DNA of 64,000 nucleotides from Flavobacteriales bacterium (lineage in GTDB: Bacteria; Bacteroidota; Bacteroidia; Flavobacteriales_G; Salibacteraceae). Location of the stretch: NCBI GenBank assembly GCA_003499525.1, contig DNTB01000085.1, forward strand, positions 1 through 64,000. The letters are read 5' to 3'. Position 1 is the stretch's first letter, and every line of letters begins with the position of its first letter. The position numbers were made by a program, and so were the translations under genes. The notes below the pieces were generated by a model. It searched no databases, was not told the origin of the DNA, and was given only the letters and a program-made list of their open reading frames with translations. This document shows positions 26,943 to 35,748 of the stretch, piece after piece.

Positions 26943-28055
26943 ATGACACACGCTCAGACGGAAAACAACAAGTGCACAACCTGTAGCTCTCCAGGCTCAG
27001 ATAAGCTCAATGTGTACGACTGGCTATCAGGAATGCATATGCCGACACAGAGCAGGTTTGTTGAAGTCAAGTTTAAGAATACCAGAAAAGATTACTATCT
27101 CAACGATTCCGGTCTGAGCTTATATCCAGGCGAGGTGGTAGTCGTAGATGGCATACGCGGATTTGACATTGGAATTGTCAGCCTGGTTGGAGAACTTGTT
27201 CCTTTTCAGATGAAAAGAAAGAATATAAAGCCAGATCATGAATCGATAAAAAAACTTTTACGGAAACCAAATCAGGAAGAACTCGACCGCTGGACTTCCA
27301 TGAGAAATAAGGAGTATGATACCATGCTCGAATCCAGAAAGTTTGCAGAAGAGCTCAGGCTCAACATGAAGATTTCTGATGTGGAATATCAGGCAGATGG
27401 TGCCAAGGTGACCTTTTTCTATACTGCGGATGATCGTGTTGATTTTAGGGAATTGATCAAAGTACTGGCTGATAAATTCAAAGCGCGAATAGAGATGCGT
27501 CAAATTGGAGCCAGACAAGAAGCAGGAAGACTCGGAGGTATTGGAACGTGTGGTAGAGAGCTCTGCTGCTCCTCATGGCTTTCTGATTTTCGCTCGGTAT
27601 CAACCTCCGCTGCACGATACCAACAGTTGGCCATCAATCCGCAAAAACTAGCAGGCCAATGCGGCAAACTCAAATGCTGTCTGAATTTCGAATTAGACGC
27701 ATACCTCGATGCCCTCAAGGGTTTTCCATCAACAGATAAAAAACTGAAAGCAAAAAATGGAACCTTCTACTTTCAAAAAGCAGATATCTTCCGTAACAGG
27801 CTCTGGTACAGCAAATCAGGTGACCCTAAGTTAATCTGTCTAAGTTCAGAAAAGGTGATGGAGATTATCGAAATGAATTCCAAAGGGAATTTTCCTGAAA
27901 CTCTCGATTCCTATTCTGAAGTGCCGGAGAACCATGGCTCCCGCGACCGATACAGTGAAGTAGTGGGCCAGGACAGCCTGACTCGGTTTGATAAAAACTC
28001 CAATCGCAAGAAAAAAAGGAAAAAAAGAAATCGCCGAAAAGACAATAACTCCTGA
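26943..28055 (+). CDS. ricT: PSP1-domain protein RicT
   Basis: A 370-residue homologue of Bacillus RicT (YaaT), a subunit of an Fe-S 'Y-complex' that affects RNase Y processing and development. The PSP1 C-terminal domain carries the cysteine pattern GIGTCGRELCCSSWL and GQCGKLKCCLNFE. An additional N-terminal pair reads CTTCSS. The tail is very basic (about 20 Lys/Arg at the end), suggesting nucleic-acid contact. Partners RicA and RicF are not in the window. The ATG at 26943 is chosen over an upstream in-frame TTG, which falls in the -7 element. It lies 3 bases before gldH. Confidence 0.9.
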   Translation: MTHAQTENNKCTTCSSPGSDKLNVYDWLSGMHMPTQSRFVEVKFKNTRKDYYLNDSGLSLYPGEVVVVDGIRGFDIGIVSLVGELVPFQMKRKNIKPDHESIKKLLRKPNQEELDRWTSMRNKEYDTMLESRKFAEELRLNMKISDVEYQADGAKVTFFYTADDRVDFRELIKVLADKFKARIEMRQIGARQEAGRLGGIGTCGRELCCSSWLSDFRSVSTSAARYQQLAINPQKLAGQCGKLKCCLNFELDAYLDALKGFPSTDKKLKAKNGTFYFQKADIFRNRLWYSKSGDPKLICLSSEKVMEIIEMNSKGNFPETLDSYSEVPENHGSRDRYSEVVGQDSLTRFDKNSNRKKKRKKRNRRKDNNS

Positions 28056-28058
28056 GAA

Positions 28059-28544
28059 ATGACGCACAGGATTCTGCTCTTCCTGTATTTACCGTTGCTC
28101 ATAATTACCTTGAGTTCAACAGGTTGTGAAAGCGTATTTTATGCTGATAACCAAGACCTTGAAACAGATTGGCTTTACAGAAAGCCGGTTACCTTCGACT
28201 TCATAGTAGACGACAGTTCCGCCCAATATGATATATACATTAATGTCAGGCATGAAAACGCATTTGAATACCAGAATCTCTGGCTATTCGTGACTATTGA
28301 TGGACCGGATGAGCTTAGCTCAACAGATACGATAAACTGCCCTTTGGCCATGGATGATGGAAGATGGTTTGGAAGTGGAACAGGAGCAGTGATTGACTTG
28401 CCGGTTCTCATATACAAAGGGCATAGATTTTCTAGGAACGGAAAGCATAAACTCAAGATTAAGCATGGGATGAGAAATGATTCATTGAAACATATCCGAA
28501 GAATTGGAGTACTGATCAAAAAAACGCAGCCAAATGAAAAATAA
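28059..28544 (+). CDS. gldH: Gliding motility lipoprotein GldH
   Basis: GldH is required for gliding in Flavobacterium and belongs to the gliding/type IX secretion network. The 161-residue protein has a lipoprotein signal peptide with lipobox around LSSTGC (Cys near residue 23). The family features include the LETDWLYRKPVTFDF start and the C-terminal NGKHKLKIKHGMRND segment. The position between ricT and a class A PBP matches the usual Flavobacteriia order. It overlaps the PBP gene by 11 bases. Confidence 0.88.
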   Translation: MTHRILLFLYLPLLIITLSSTGCESVFYADNQDLETDWLYRKPVTFDFIVDDSSAQYDIYINVRHENAFEYQNLWLFVTIDGPDELSSTDTINCPLAMDDGRWFGSGTGAVIDLPVLIYKGHRFSRNGKHKLKIKHGMRNDSLKHIRRIGVLIKKTQPNEK

Positions 28545-30957
28545 TAGTTCAGATTGGGTTAAGCGTATTGTGGTCTCCATTTGGGTCATTCTCATACTCA
28601 TTGTTACCAGTACTTATCTCTTCTTTCTATTCATTTCAAACGGCACAATCTGGGAAATGCCCTCCTTTAAGGAATTGGAAAACCCGACTTTCTACAGAGC
28701 CACTGAGGTATTTACTTCTGACCAGGAAGTATTGGGAAGATACTATCGCGAAAACCGAACGTTCGCCAATTTCAATGAAATTCCCCAAAACATGATCGAT
28801 GCTTTAGTAGCCACTGAAGATGAACGTTTTTACAACCATGCGGGAATAGATTTTAGAAGAACTTTTACTGCAGCTCTTTTTTTGGGGTCCAGAGGAGGGG
28901 CAAGCACACTTACACAGCAACTGGCAAAGCAGCTGTATCATGAACCTGCAGGCAATATTGTCGAAAGGATCAAACAGAAATTCATAGAATGGGTGATCTC
29001 CTTCGAACTTGAAAAAAGGTACACCAAGGATGAAATCATCATGATGTATTTGAACAAGTTCGATTTCATCAACAATGCCGTAGGAGCAAATTCAGCAGCT
29101 GAAATTTATTTCAATAAACCTCTCGATTCTCTCTCCTTGGAAGAATCCGCTGTTTTAATAGGAATGTGCAAGAATCCGTGGCTGTACAATCCCGTTCGAT
29201 TTCCGGAAAAAGCGAAATTCAGGAGGAATATCGTTTTTGGTCAGATGGCCCGAAATGGCTACATAACCGAAAATGAGAAAGATTCATTGAGCGCATTACC
29301 TATGAAAATTGATTTTCATCCCATGAGCCATACTCGTGGTAATGCCCCTTATTTCAGGGAAATATTAAGGGCAGAACTCACCAGAATCTTGAATGAAAAA
29401 GATGAAAATGGTCAGTACATTTATGCAAAACCAGACAGTACACCTTATGATATTTATCGCGATGGTTTAAAAGTTTATACTACCATAGATTCAAGACTGC
29501 AGGTCATGGCTGAAAGAGCCGTAGAAAGGCATTTGAAAGAAGAACTTCAGAAAGATTTTGATAACAGCGTTCGAAAAAGAAGAAATCCGCCGTTTAGTAA
29601 TGATCTGACCAAGAAGGAAATAGAGATGATCATGGAGTCGGCAATAAGAAGAAGCCCCAGATACGCTGTGATGACCGGAGTTGAGTGCCCAAATTGTGGG
29701 CGCAGAGGCAATTATGTGTCCGAAATAAAAGTGAATGGAGTAAAATACTGGAAGTGTAGTGCTCCTGATTGCCTGCATCAGTATCATCAAACCCCTGAAG
29801 ATTCCATCCTCGCAAGTTTTGATGTGCCTACCAAGATGAAAGTCTTCTCCTGGTCAGGCGAGAAGGATACGGTAATGACCCCTCGGGATTCTATTCTTTA
29901 TTACAAGGCATTTCTCCAGTCAGGTTTGATGTCGATGGATCCCAACAATGGAGAGATTAAGGCATGGGTAGGCGGCATTAATTACAAGTACTTTCAATAC
30001 GATCATGTCCGGCAGGGAAAACGCCAGGTAGGCTCTACATTCAAGCCCTTTGTTTACACATTGGCCATTCAAAATGGGTTAGACCCTTGCTATGAAGTGC
30101 CCAATGTTCCTACCACGTTTAAAAAAGGAGAGTGGGGCATATTGAAAGACTGGACACCAAAAAATAGTGATGGCACTTATGGTCAAATGGTTACCCTAAA
30201 ATATGGCCTTTCCAACTCTATGAACACGATAACCGCATGGGTTATGAAGCAATTTGGTCCAGCCGCGGTCGTCGACCAGGCCAGGCGCATGGGAATCACC
30301 AGCCCATTAGATACCGTGCCATCTTTAGCGCTTGGAGTTGCAGATGTAAACCTTTTTGAAATGGTGGGTGCTATGTCCACTTTTGTCAATAAGGGGATCT
30401 ATCAAAAACCCATTTTTCTGAAAAGAATAACTGATAAAAACGGTATAATTATCGCCGATTTCAGTTCCGAATCAAATGAAGCAATGAGCGAGAGCGACGC
30501 TTATGCCATGCTCAACATTTTGGAAGGGGTAACCCAGGGGGCATACGGTCCTTACACGGGCAAAGAGGCCACTAAAAAAGGCCAAATGATTCGTGTTGGA
30601 ACTGGTGTCAGGTTGCATTCCGATCGTCCATATGGCAATCTGCCCAGATCATTACCCATTGCGGGAAAAACCGGAACTACCCAGAATAATTCTGATGGTT
30701 GGTTCATCGGGCTGACCCCAGATCTTGTTACAGGAGTTTGGGTAGGCGCTGAAGATAGAAGTGTTCGCTTCAGTCGCACTTATTATGGACAGGGTGCTAA
30801 TACTGCATTGCCAATTTGGGGGTACTACATGAAAGAAGCGTGGACAAGTGAAGAAATTGGGTTAAGCAAAGAACCTTTTGAGAAACCTGCGGGCTATACG
30901 TTTCCAGAAGACTGCAGTGAGGTCAATAGTCAGGATTTTCCCGATTTTGGAGATTAA
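28534..30957 (+). CDS. Class A penicillin-binding protein 1A with a Cys4 insertion
   Basis: Bifunctional peptidoglycan synthase, 807 residues, anchored by one N-terminal helix. The transglycosylase part has E95 (ATEDERFYNHAGID) and GASTLTQQLAKQLY. The transpeptidase part has S501-x-x-K504 (GSTFKPF), S562-M-N564 and K712-T-G714. Between them lies a segment with C385-x2-C388 and C408-x4-C413 (CPNCGRRGNY ... KCSAPDCLHQY), resembling a zinc ribbon, in a stretch that in related PBPs, as I recall them, lacks cysteines. The start codon lies in the end of gldH. The final gene of holB-ricT-gldH-PBP. Confidence 0.95.
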   Translation: MKNNSSDWVKRIVVSIWVILILIVTSTYLFFLFISNGTIWEMPSFKELENPTFYRATEVFTSDQEVLGRYYRENRTFANFNEIPQNMIDALVATEDERFYNHAGIDFRRTFTAALFLGSRGGASTLTQQLAKQLYHEPAGNIVERIKQKFIEWVISFELEKRYTKDEIIMMYLNKFDFINNAVGANSAAEIYFNKPLDSLSLEESAVLIGMCKNPWLYNPVRFPEKAKFRRNIVFGQMARNGYITENEKDSLSALPMKIDFHPMSHTRGNAPYFREILRAELTRILNEKDENGQYIYAKPDSTPYDIYRDGLKVYTTIDSRLQVMAERAVERHLKEELQKDFDNSVRKRRNPPFSNDLTKKEIEMIMESAIRRSPRYAVMTGVECPNCGRRGNYVSEIKVNGVKYWKCSAPDCLHQYHQTPEDSILASFDVPTKMKVFSWSGEKDTVMTPRDSILYYKAFLQSGLMSMDPNNGEIKAWVGGINYKYFQYDHVRQGKRQVGSTFKPFVYTLAIQNGLDPCYEVPNVPTTFKKGEWGILKDWTPKNSDGTYGQMVTLKYGLSNSMNTITAWVMKQFGPAAVVDQARRMGITSPLDTVPSLALGVADVNLFEMVGAMSTFVNKGIYQKPIFLKRITDKNGIIIADFSSESNEAMSESDAYAMLNILEGVTQGAYGPYTGKEATKKGQMIRVGTGVRLHSDRPYGNLPRSLPIAGKTGTTQNNSDGWFIGLTPDLVTGVWVGAEDRSVRFSRTYYGQGANTALPIWGYYMKEAWTSEEIGLSKEPFEKPAGYTFPEDCSEVNSQDFPDFGD

Positions 30958-30983
30958 GCGCTGATTCGGAATCACCGTATAAC

Positions 30984-30991
30984 TATTTTTG
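30984..30991 (+). promoter_or_regulatory. -7 element of scoA
   Basis: TATTTTTG, perfect TAnnTTTG, with a predicted leader of about 19 bases to the ATG at 31014. A small palindrome, TGATTC-g-GAATCA, lies just upstream at 30962-30974. Confidence 0.5.
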
Positions 30992-31013
30992 ACTCCTCAA
31001 TAAGATTCGCATT

Positions 31014-31715
31014 ATGATCAGCAAAGTTGTTAGTGGCCCAAAAGAGGGTATTGCCGGACTGGAAAGTGGAATGACCGTCATGTTTGGTGGTTTTGGACTT
31101 TGCGGGATTCCTGAAAACGCCATTGCCGAGATATCCCATACAGATATTAATAATCTCGAATGTATTTCCAATAACGCAGGGGTGGATGATTTTGGCCTTG
31201 GATTATTGCTTCAAAACCGCCAAATAAAAAAGATGATTTCCTCATATGTTGGGGAAAATGATGAATTTGAGCGCCAAATGCTCAGCGGTGAGCTTGAAGT
31301 GGAATTGATTCCTCAGGGAACTCTTGCAGAACGATGTCGGGCTGCTGGAGCAGGTATACCCGCCTTTTTTACCCCAGCAGGATATGGAACAGAAGTGGCG
31401 GAGGGTAAGGAAGTACGTTGGTTCAAAGAAAAGCCTCATATTTTGGAGTCCGCCTTTGAAGCTGATTTTGCCTTTGTAAAGGCATGGAAAGGAGACACCT
31501 CTGGCAACTTAGTATTCAGAGGAACGGCGAGAAATTTCAATCCAATGATGGCCATGGCGGGAAAAATAACGGTGGCCGAAGTGGAAGAGCTCTTGCCCTT
31601 GGGTCAACTTGATCCTAATGAGATTCATACACCGGGAATTTTCATTCAGCGCATTTTTGAAGGGCCGAAATTCGAAAAACGCATCGAGCAAGTTACGGTA
31701 CGAAAACGAAGCTGA
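31014..31715 (+). CDS. scoA: 3-oxoacid CoA-transferase subunit A
   Basis: Alpha subunit of succinyl-CoA:3-ketoacid (or acetate/acetoacetate) CoA-transferase, used in ketone-body or butanoate-type metabolism. The 233-residue protein has the CoA-transferase family I glycine-rich signature MFGGFGLCGIPENAI, plus PQGTLAERCRAAGAGIPAFFTPAG in the middle. The partner subunit lies at 33552-34208, separated by a membrane-protein gene, which is unusual because these subunits are normally adjacent. Confidence 0.94.
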   Translation: MISKVVSGPKEGIAGLESGMTVMFGGFGLCGIPENAIAEISHTDINNLECISNNAGVDDFGLGLLLQNRQIKKMISSYVGENDEFERQMLSGELEVELIPQGTLAERCRAAGAGIPAFFTPAGYGTEVAEGKEVRWFKEKPHILESAFEADFAFVKAWKGDTSGNLVFRGTARNFNPMMAMAGKITVAEVEELLPLGQLDPNEIHTPGIFIQRIFEGPKFEKRIEQVTVRKRS

Positions 31716-31727
31716 GTGTTTCCATAA

Positions 31728-33548
31728 ATGGCGGAGCTTAATCTGAAATACCATCGATTATTAGATGTGTTGGCCCTTTTGGCAGGGGCTTCTCTCTTTA
31801 CCTATGTCTTAATACGTGCCATAAACGTTCCGATAACCCCTGAGGAAGCCGACCTCTTTATGAACCACAATGCATGGGGAAACCTATTCATTTCCGATCT
31901 GGAATCCGCAGGCAACCTTCAACTCTTAAATATTCTTCTTATCCAGCTAAGTACTGCTGTTCTTGGCATTTCGGAATGGGTAATTCGCCTACCCAACGTT
32001 CTTTCTATTGCAATCTATCTCTACTTTTCCTATCTCATCATCTCCAAACATCCATTGTATATCAGATTGATTTTTTGGCCTGCCCTGTGGTCTATTCCAA
32101 TTTTGATAGAAATGTTCGGCCTCGGGTTGGGTTATGGAATATCCATCGCCTTTCTGATCATGGCATTAAACTATGTCTATTCTTTCTTGTCAAAAGGGTC
32201 AATAAGAAGCTTTTACTGGGCTCAGTTTTCAATATTGGCATCAATACTGGCAAATGCTCAGCTCTATTTTCCCGCGGCATTGATTTCTATTATTCTATTT
32301 ATTAAATTTTTAAACGTAAAGAAAGATTGGCTCCACCTGTTTGCAGGCTTAATAATCCTCCTAGCACTCACTTTGGAAGGAAGGTGGGCTTTTGAAGTCC
32401 TGAGCCATGCGGCTAAACATAAGCTTCCAGATTTTGAATCCCTTATAGAATCTACTTTCAAGCCCCTTTATAGAGCTGTCTTCTACAGAGGTTTTGTAGC
32501 AAAAATTCATGTTAGCTATTTCCTCGTTGTTGGCATTTTTATGCTCTATTGTTACGTTTTAAGTATTGCAAAAAACGGGCTATTCAGGTCACTAAGGAGC
32601 AGAGAATTGATGTTTTTTCACATGTTCATACTGATGGTGCTCTCTCTTATGGCCACTAAATATTACTTCGGTATAATGCTTCCCGACACAGAAAATCTGG
32701 TGTTCCTTATCCCGGTATTATTATTATCCATTGCTGGGTTGGCAGATTTTCATGTAAAAGGTTCATTTTCATTGGTTACTACTCTGGTAGGCATGATGCT
32801 TATCTTTCTTTTTCCAGTTCAACTATTGGGCAGGTTAAACCTCAATAAAGCACAGCACTGGGGAAAACGCTCGATTAAAGATTCCTATTTTGAGACGGTC
32901 GATTTTCTTGGAAAAAACGCTCTCATTAGTGGGCCTGAATACCTTCAATCCAGCTGGGCCTATCATAATCTGAAATCTAATGGAGATTACAATTTATTGC
33001 AGTGGTCGGACTTTCCCAGTAGAATTGCTGATGTCATTATTTGGGATGCCCAATCTGAAAATGAAAACATAAATTATTACGATACACTTGATGCCTATCC
33101 GGAATCTAAGTCTTTCCTTCTGAAAAGAATTCGAAGTATTCCTTTCGACACCGTAATAAGTTACGATTCCTTAAACACAGACAGCATAATTAGTGACGAA
33201 TTTAGAAACCTTATCGAGTATCAGGTTGTGGAGCTAAGAAGCAATGTTATGAGGATCGATATTGAAGCGGAAATTATGGGCTCCTCAGTCCCTTTTGATG
33301 CTGAGATCGTAGTCTCTGTTGAAAATGATAGTGCCACAGCCGTAATTTACGAACGTTATCCTTTATCCTGGCATCATTCTGAGTGGGAGGAAGATCAGAG
33401 TTACTTTGACCACTCCATTTACCTTAAAGAGTTACCTCAGAATTCAGCCATACTAAAGGTCTATATTTGGAATCCGGATCAGGTTCAATATCAGGTATCC
33501 GGCGCTCGCATTACACTTTTGAAATACTCATTTGAATCAATTAATTAA
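31728..33548 (+). CDS. Multi-pass membrane protein, GT-C/GT39-like
   Basis: A 606-residue protein with about ten or more hydrophobic helices in the first 380 residues and a soluble C-terminal domain of about 200 residues. The first loop reads NVPITPEEADLFMNHNAW, resembling the acidic loop of GT-C glycosyltransferases of the ArnT/PMT (GT39) type; the next part, WVIRLPNVLSIAIYLYFSYL, also resembles that family. Function is inferred only: transfer of a lipid-linked sugar across the membrane. It sits between scoA (12 bases) and scoB (3 bases) and must be co-transcribed with them. A DPM1-like enzyme that could supply a polyprenyl-phosphate sugar lies downstream at 34263. Confidence 0.7.
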   Translation: MAELNLKYHRLLDVLALLAGASLFTYVLIRAINVPITPEEADLFMNHNAWGNLFISDLESAGNLQLLNILLIQLSTAVLGISEWVIRLPNVLSIAIYLYFSYLIISKHPLYIRLIFWPALWSIPILIEMFGLGLGYGISIAFLIMALNYVYSFLSKGSIRSFYWAQFSILASILANAQLYFPAALISIILFIKFLNVKKDWLHLFAGLIILLALTLEGRWAFEVLSHAAKHKLPDFESLIESTFKPLYRAVFYRGFVAKIHVSYFLVVGIFMLYCYVLSIAKNGLFRSLRSRELMFFHMFILMVLSLMATKYYFGIMLPDTENLVFLIPVLLLSIAGLADFHVKGSFSLVTTLVGMMLIFLFPVQLLGRLNLNKAQHWGKRSIKDSYFETVDFLGKNALISGPEYLQSSWAYHNLKSNGDYNLLQWSDFPSRIADVIIWDAQSENENINYYDTLDAYPESKSFLLKRIRSIPFDTVISYDSLNTDSIISDEFRNLIEYQVVELRSNVMRIDIEAEIMGSSVPFDAEIVVSVENDSATAVIYERYPLSWHHSEWEEDQSYFDHSIYLKELPQNSAILKVYIWNPDQVQYQVSGARITLLKYSFESIN

Positions 33549-33551
33549 GGT

Positions 33552-34208
33552 ATGCTCGACAAAAACGGAATTGCGCAAAGAATTGCACAGGAACTGCAGG
33601 ATGGATGGTACGTGAATCTTGGAATAGGAATTCCGACTTTAGTAGCCAATTACATTCCTGAAAACATGCATGTGGAGTTTCAATCTGAGAATGGTGTTCT
33701 GGGTATGGGGCCATTTCCTTTTGAAGGTGAGGAAGATGCGGATATTATCAATGCCGGAAAACAAACCATCACCACTCTGGATGGAGCTGCTTTTTTTGAC
33801 TCATCAGACAGTTTTGCAATGATCCGGGGTCAGCACGTTCAGCTCACTGTTCTTGGTGCCATGGAGGTTTCGGAGAACGGTGACATTGCCAACTGGAAAA
33901 TACCGGGCAGAATGGTAAAAGGAATGGGGGGCGCAATGGATTTAGTGGCCTCTGCCGATAACATTATTGTTGCCATGATGCATACCAATCGTAAGGGAGA
34001 ATCCAAGCTATTAAAATCTTGCACTTTACCATTAACCGGCGTGCGGTGTGTTAAAAGAGTTGTTTCAAACCTTGCTGTATTAGATATTACCGCTTCGGGA
34101 TTTTTGCTAAAAGAAAGAGCTCCGGGAGTTGAAGTTCAGGAGATCATTGATGCCACAGAAGGAAAGCTTATTGTGCCAAATGAAGTGCCCGAAATGATTT
34201 TTGATTAA
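33552..34208 (+). CDS. scoB: 3-oxoacid CoA-transferase subunit B
   Basis: Beta subunit, 218 residues, with the catalytic glutamate E46 in EFQSENGVLGMGPFP and the NLGIGIPTLVANYI segment. It completes the transferase begun by scoA. Ends in EGKLIVPNEVPEMIF, typical of the family. Only 3 bases follow the membrane-protein stop. Confidence 0.95.
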   Translation: MLDKNGIAQRIAQELQDGWYVNLGIGIPTLVANYIPENMHVEFQSENGVLGMGPFPFEGEEDADIINAGKQTITTLDGAAFFDSSDSFAMIRGQHVQLTVLGAMEVSENGDIANWKIPGRMVKGMGGAMDLVASADNIIVAMMHTNRKGESKLLKSCTLPLTGVRCVKRVVSNLAVLDITASGFLLKERAPGVEVQEIIDATEGKLIVPNEVPEMIFD

Positions 34209-34250
34209 ACAATCTGTCATCCCTCATCATTTTGCATAGTACAGGAGTTT

Positions 34251-34258
34251 TACATTTG
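34251..34258 (+). promoter_or_regulatory. -7 element of the GT2 gene, predicted leaderless
   Basis: TACATTTG, perfect TAnnTTTG, ending 4 bases before the ATG at 34263. A TTG at 34232-34234 lies 16 bases upstream of it. Confidence 0.45.
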
Positions 34259-34262
34259 CCGG

Positions 34263-35018
34263 ATGCACCGACCTAAATTCGAAAAACTTAGTGTTCTTAT
34301 TCCTGCGTACAACGAGGAGAAAACTATTCATTTGATTCTCGATAAGATCAGGCGTGTTACCCTACCTGAGGATATTCAGATGGAATTAGTCATTGTCAAC
34401 GACAGCTCTTCTGATGACACGGAGGGCGCTCTAAGAAGGTACATGGATACACATTCCGATATGGACATTCGTTTATTCAATCAACCTTTCAATATGGGAA
34501 AAGGGGCTGCTATTCACCGTGCCATCAAAGAATCCACCGGCGATTTTGTAGTCGTCCAGGATGCCGATCTGGAGTATGATCCACAGGAGTATCTAATACT
34601 TGTAAAACCTGTATTAGCTGGTATGGCTGATGTTGTTTATGGGTCTCGCTTTATGGGAGGAAATCCGCACCGGATTCTATTTTTCTGGCACAGCATCGGT
34701 AACAAGTTTCTCACTTTCCTTTCGAACATGTTCACAAACCTCAACCTAACCGATATGGAAACCTGCTACAAATTGTTCAAAGCGGATACGATCAAGAGTT
34801 TATTGCTCAAAGAAAAACGTTTTGGTTTTGAGCCGGAAGTAACCGCAAAAATCTCGCGCATACCCGGCATACGGATATACGAAGTGGGAATATCGTACTA
34901 CGGAAGAACCTATGAAGAAGGTAAAAAAATAGGATGGAAAGATGGGTTTAGAGCAATCTATTGCATTCTGAAATACAATATTTTCGACACCCAGGTTTTT
35001 AAAAAGACAGAAAGCTAA
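34263..35018 (+). CDS. GT2 glycosyltransferase, dolichyl/polyprenyl-phosphate sugar synthase type
   Basis: A 251-residue GT-A enzyme resembling DPM1. It starts with VLIPAYNEEKTIHLIL, has the nucleotide-binding NDSSSDDT, the metal-binding VVQDADLEYDPQEY and the GSRFMGG segment. It lacks C-terminal membrane helices, so it is a soluble or peripheral enzyme of the DPM1 kind. It probably transfers a sugar from a nucleotide donor to polyprenyl phosphate. Its stop overlaps the convergent exonuclease gene by four bases (CTAA). Confidence 0.9.
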   Translation: MHRPKFEKLSVLIPAYNEEKTIHLILDKIRRVTLPEDIQMELVIVNDSSSDDTEGALRRYMDTHSDMDIRLFNQPFNMGKGAAIHRAIKESTGDFVVVQDADLEYDPQEYLILVKPVLAGMADVVYGSRFMGGNPHRILFFWHSIGNKFLTFLSNMFTNLNLTDMETCYKLFKADTIKSLLLKEKRFGFEPEVTAKISRIPGIRIYEVGISYYGRTYEEGKKIGWKDGFRAIYCILKYNIFDTQVFKKTES

Positions 35019-35725
35019 ACCGCAACTACCTGATCTAATCCAAAGTCGGGCATACCGCTTAGTCTGCGGTGAACTCGCGCTAGCGCAACCACATCTTTTT
35101 CGCAATACTTAACGATTCTATCGAGGTCATTATCCCCATAATACACCTGATAGATCTGGCTACCGTCTATGTCGTCTTTTGGCGTAGGTAGATCAAAAAG
35201 AGCAGAGAGCAAATCCAGCGATGTAAAGTTCTTGTAGTCACCAAACTTCCACATTTCCATTGTATCGATATGCGGTATTTCCCAGGGCTTCTTACCCTGA
35301 AGGTTAAGAAGATCAGGTAGTGATATTCTGTGTACCAGCATTCTTCGGGCGATAAAAGGAAAATCGAACTCCTTTCCATTGTGAGCACAAAGCCTATGGT
35401 ATCTCAAGTCATTAAAATGCCGGTTTAGTAGCCTCGAAAAATCCGTAAGCAGCTCCAGCTCATCATCACTTGAAAAGGAGGTAACTCTAAATTGCTCTCC
35501 CTCTTTAGATCGGTACATATAGCCGGTGGAAATACACACGATTTTTCCAAACTCCGCATAGATTCCAGCCCGTTCATAAAGATCTTCAGGAGTAAGATCC
35601 GGATCATTTCTGCCAATAATGGCGGCTTTTTTATCCCATAATTTCGCAACCCTTTCGGGCAATTCCTGATAATTCGACGACCCGGGAACGGTTTCGATAT
35701 CCAGGTATAGTATTCGTTCTTCCAT
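35015..35725 (-). CDS. Predicted 3'-5' exonuclease, PolB-like DnaQ superfamily
   Basis: A 236-residue protein with DEDD-type exonuclease motifs: YLDIETVPG (Exo I), CAHNGKEFDFPFIARRML (Exo II) and YCEKDVVALARVHRRL (Exo III). This fits the family of predicted 3'-5' exonucleases related to the PolB proofreading domain. No polymerase domain is present. It lies 23 bases after lipB in the minus-strand run pgi-lipB-exonuclease. Confidence 0.85.
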   Translation of the reverse strand: MEERILYLDIETVPGSSNYQELPERVAKLWDKKAAIIGRNDPDLTPEDLYERAGIYAEFGKIVCISTGYMYRSKEGEQFRVTSFSSDDELELLTDFSRLLNRHFNDLRYHRLCAHNGKEFDFPFIARRMLVHRISLPDLLNLQGKKPWEIPHIDTMEMWKFGDYKNFTSLDLLSALFDLPTPKDDIDGSQIYQVYYGDNDLDRIVKYCEKDVVALARVHRRLSGMPDFGLDQVVAV

Positions 35726-35748
35726 AATGCGAGGTTGAATGACCTAAC

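Noticed and set aside
30962..30974. Palindrome TGATTC-g-GAATCA before scoA as an operator
   Set aside because: Six-base arms occur by chance at this frequency, and there is no second copy.
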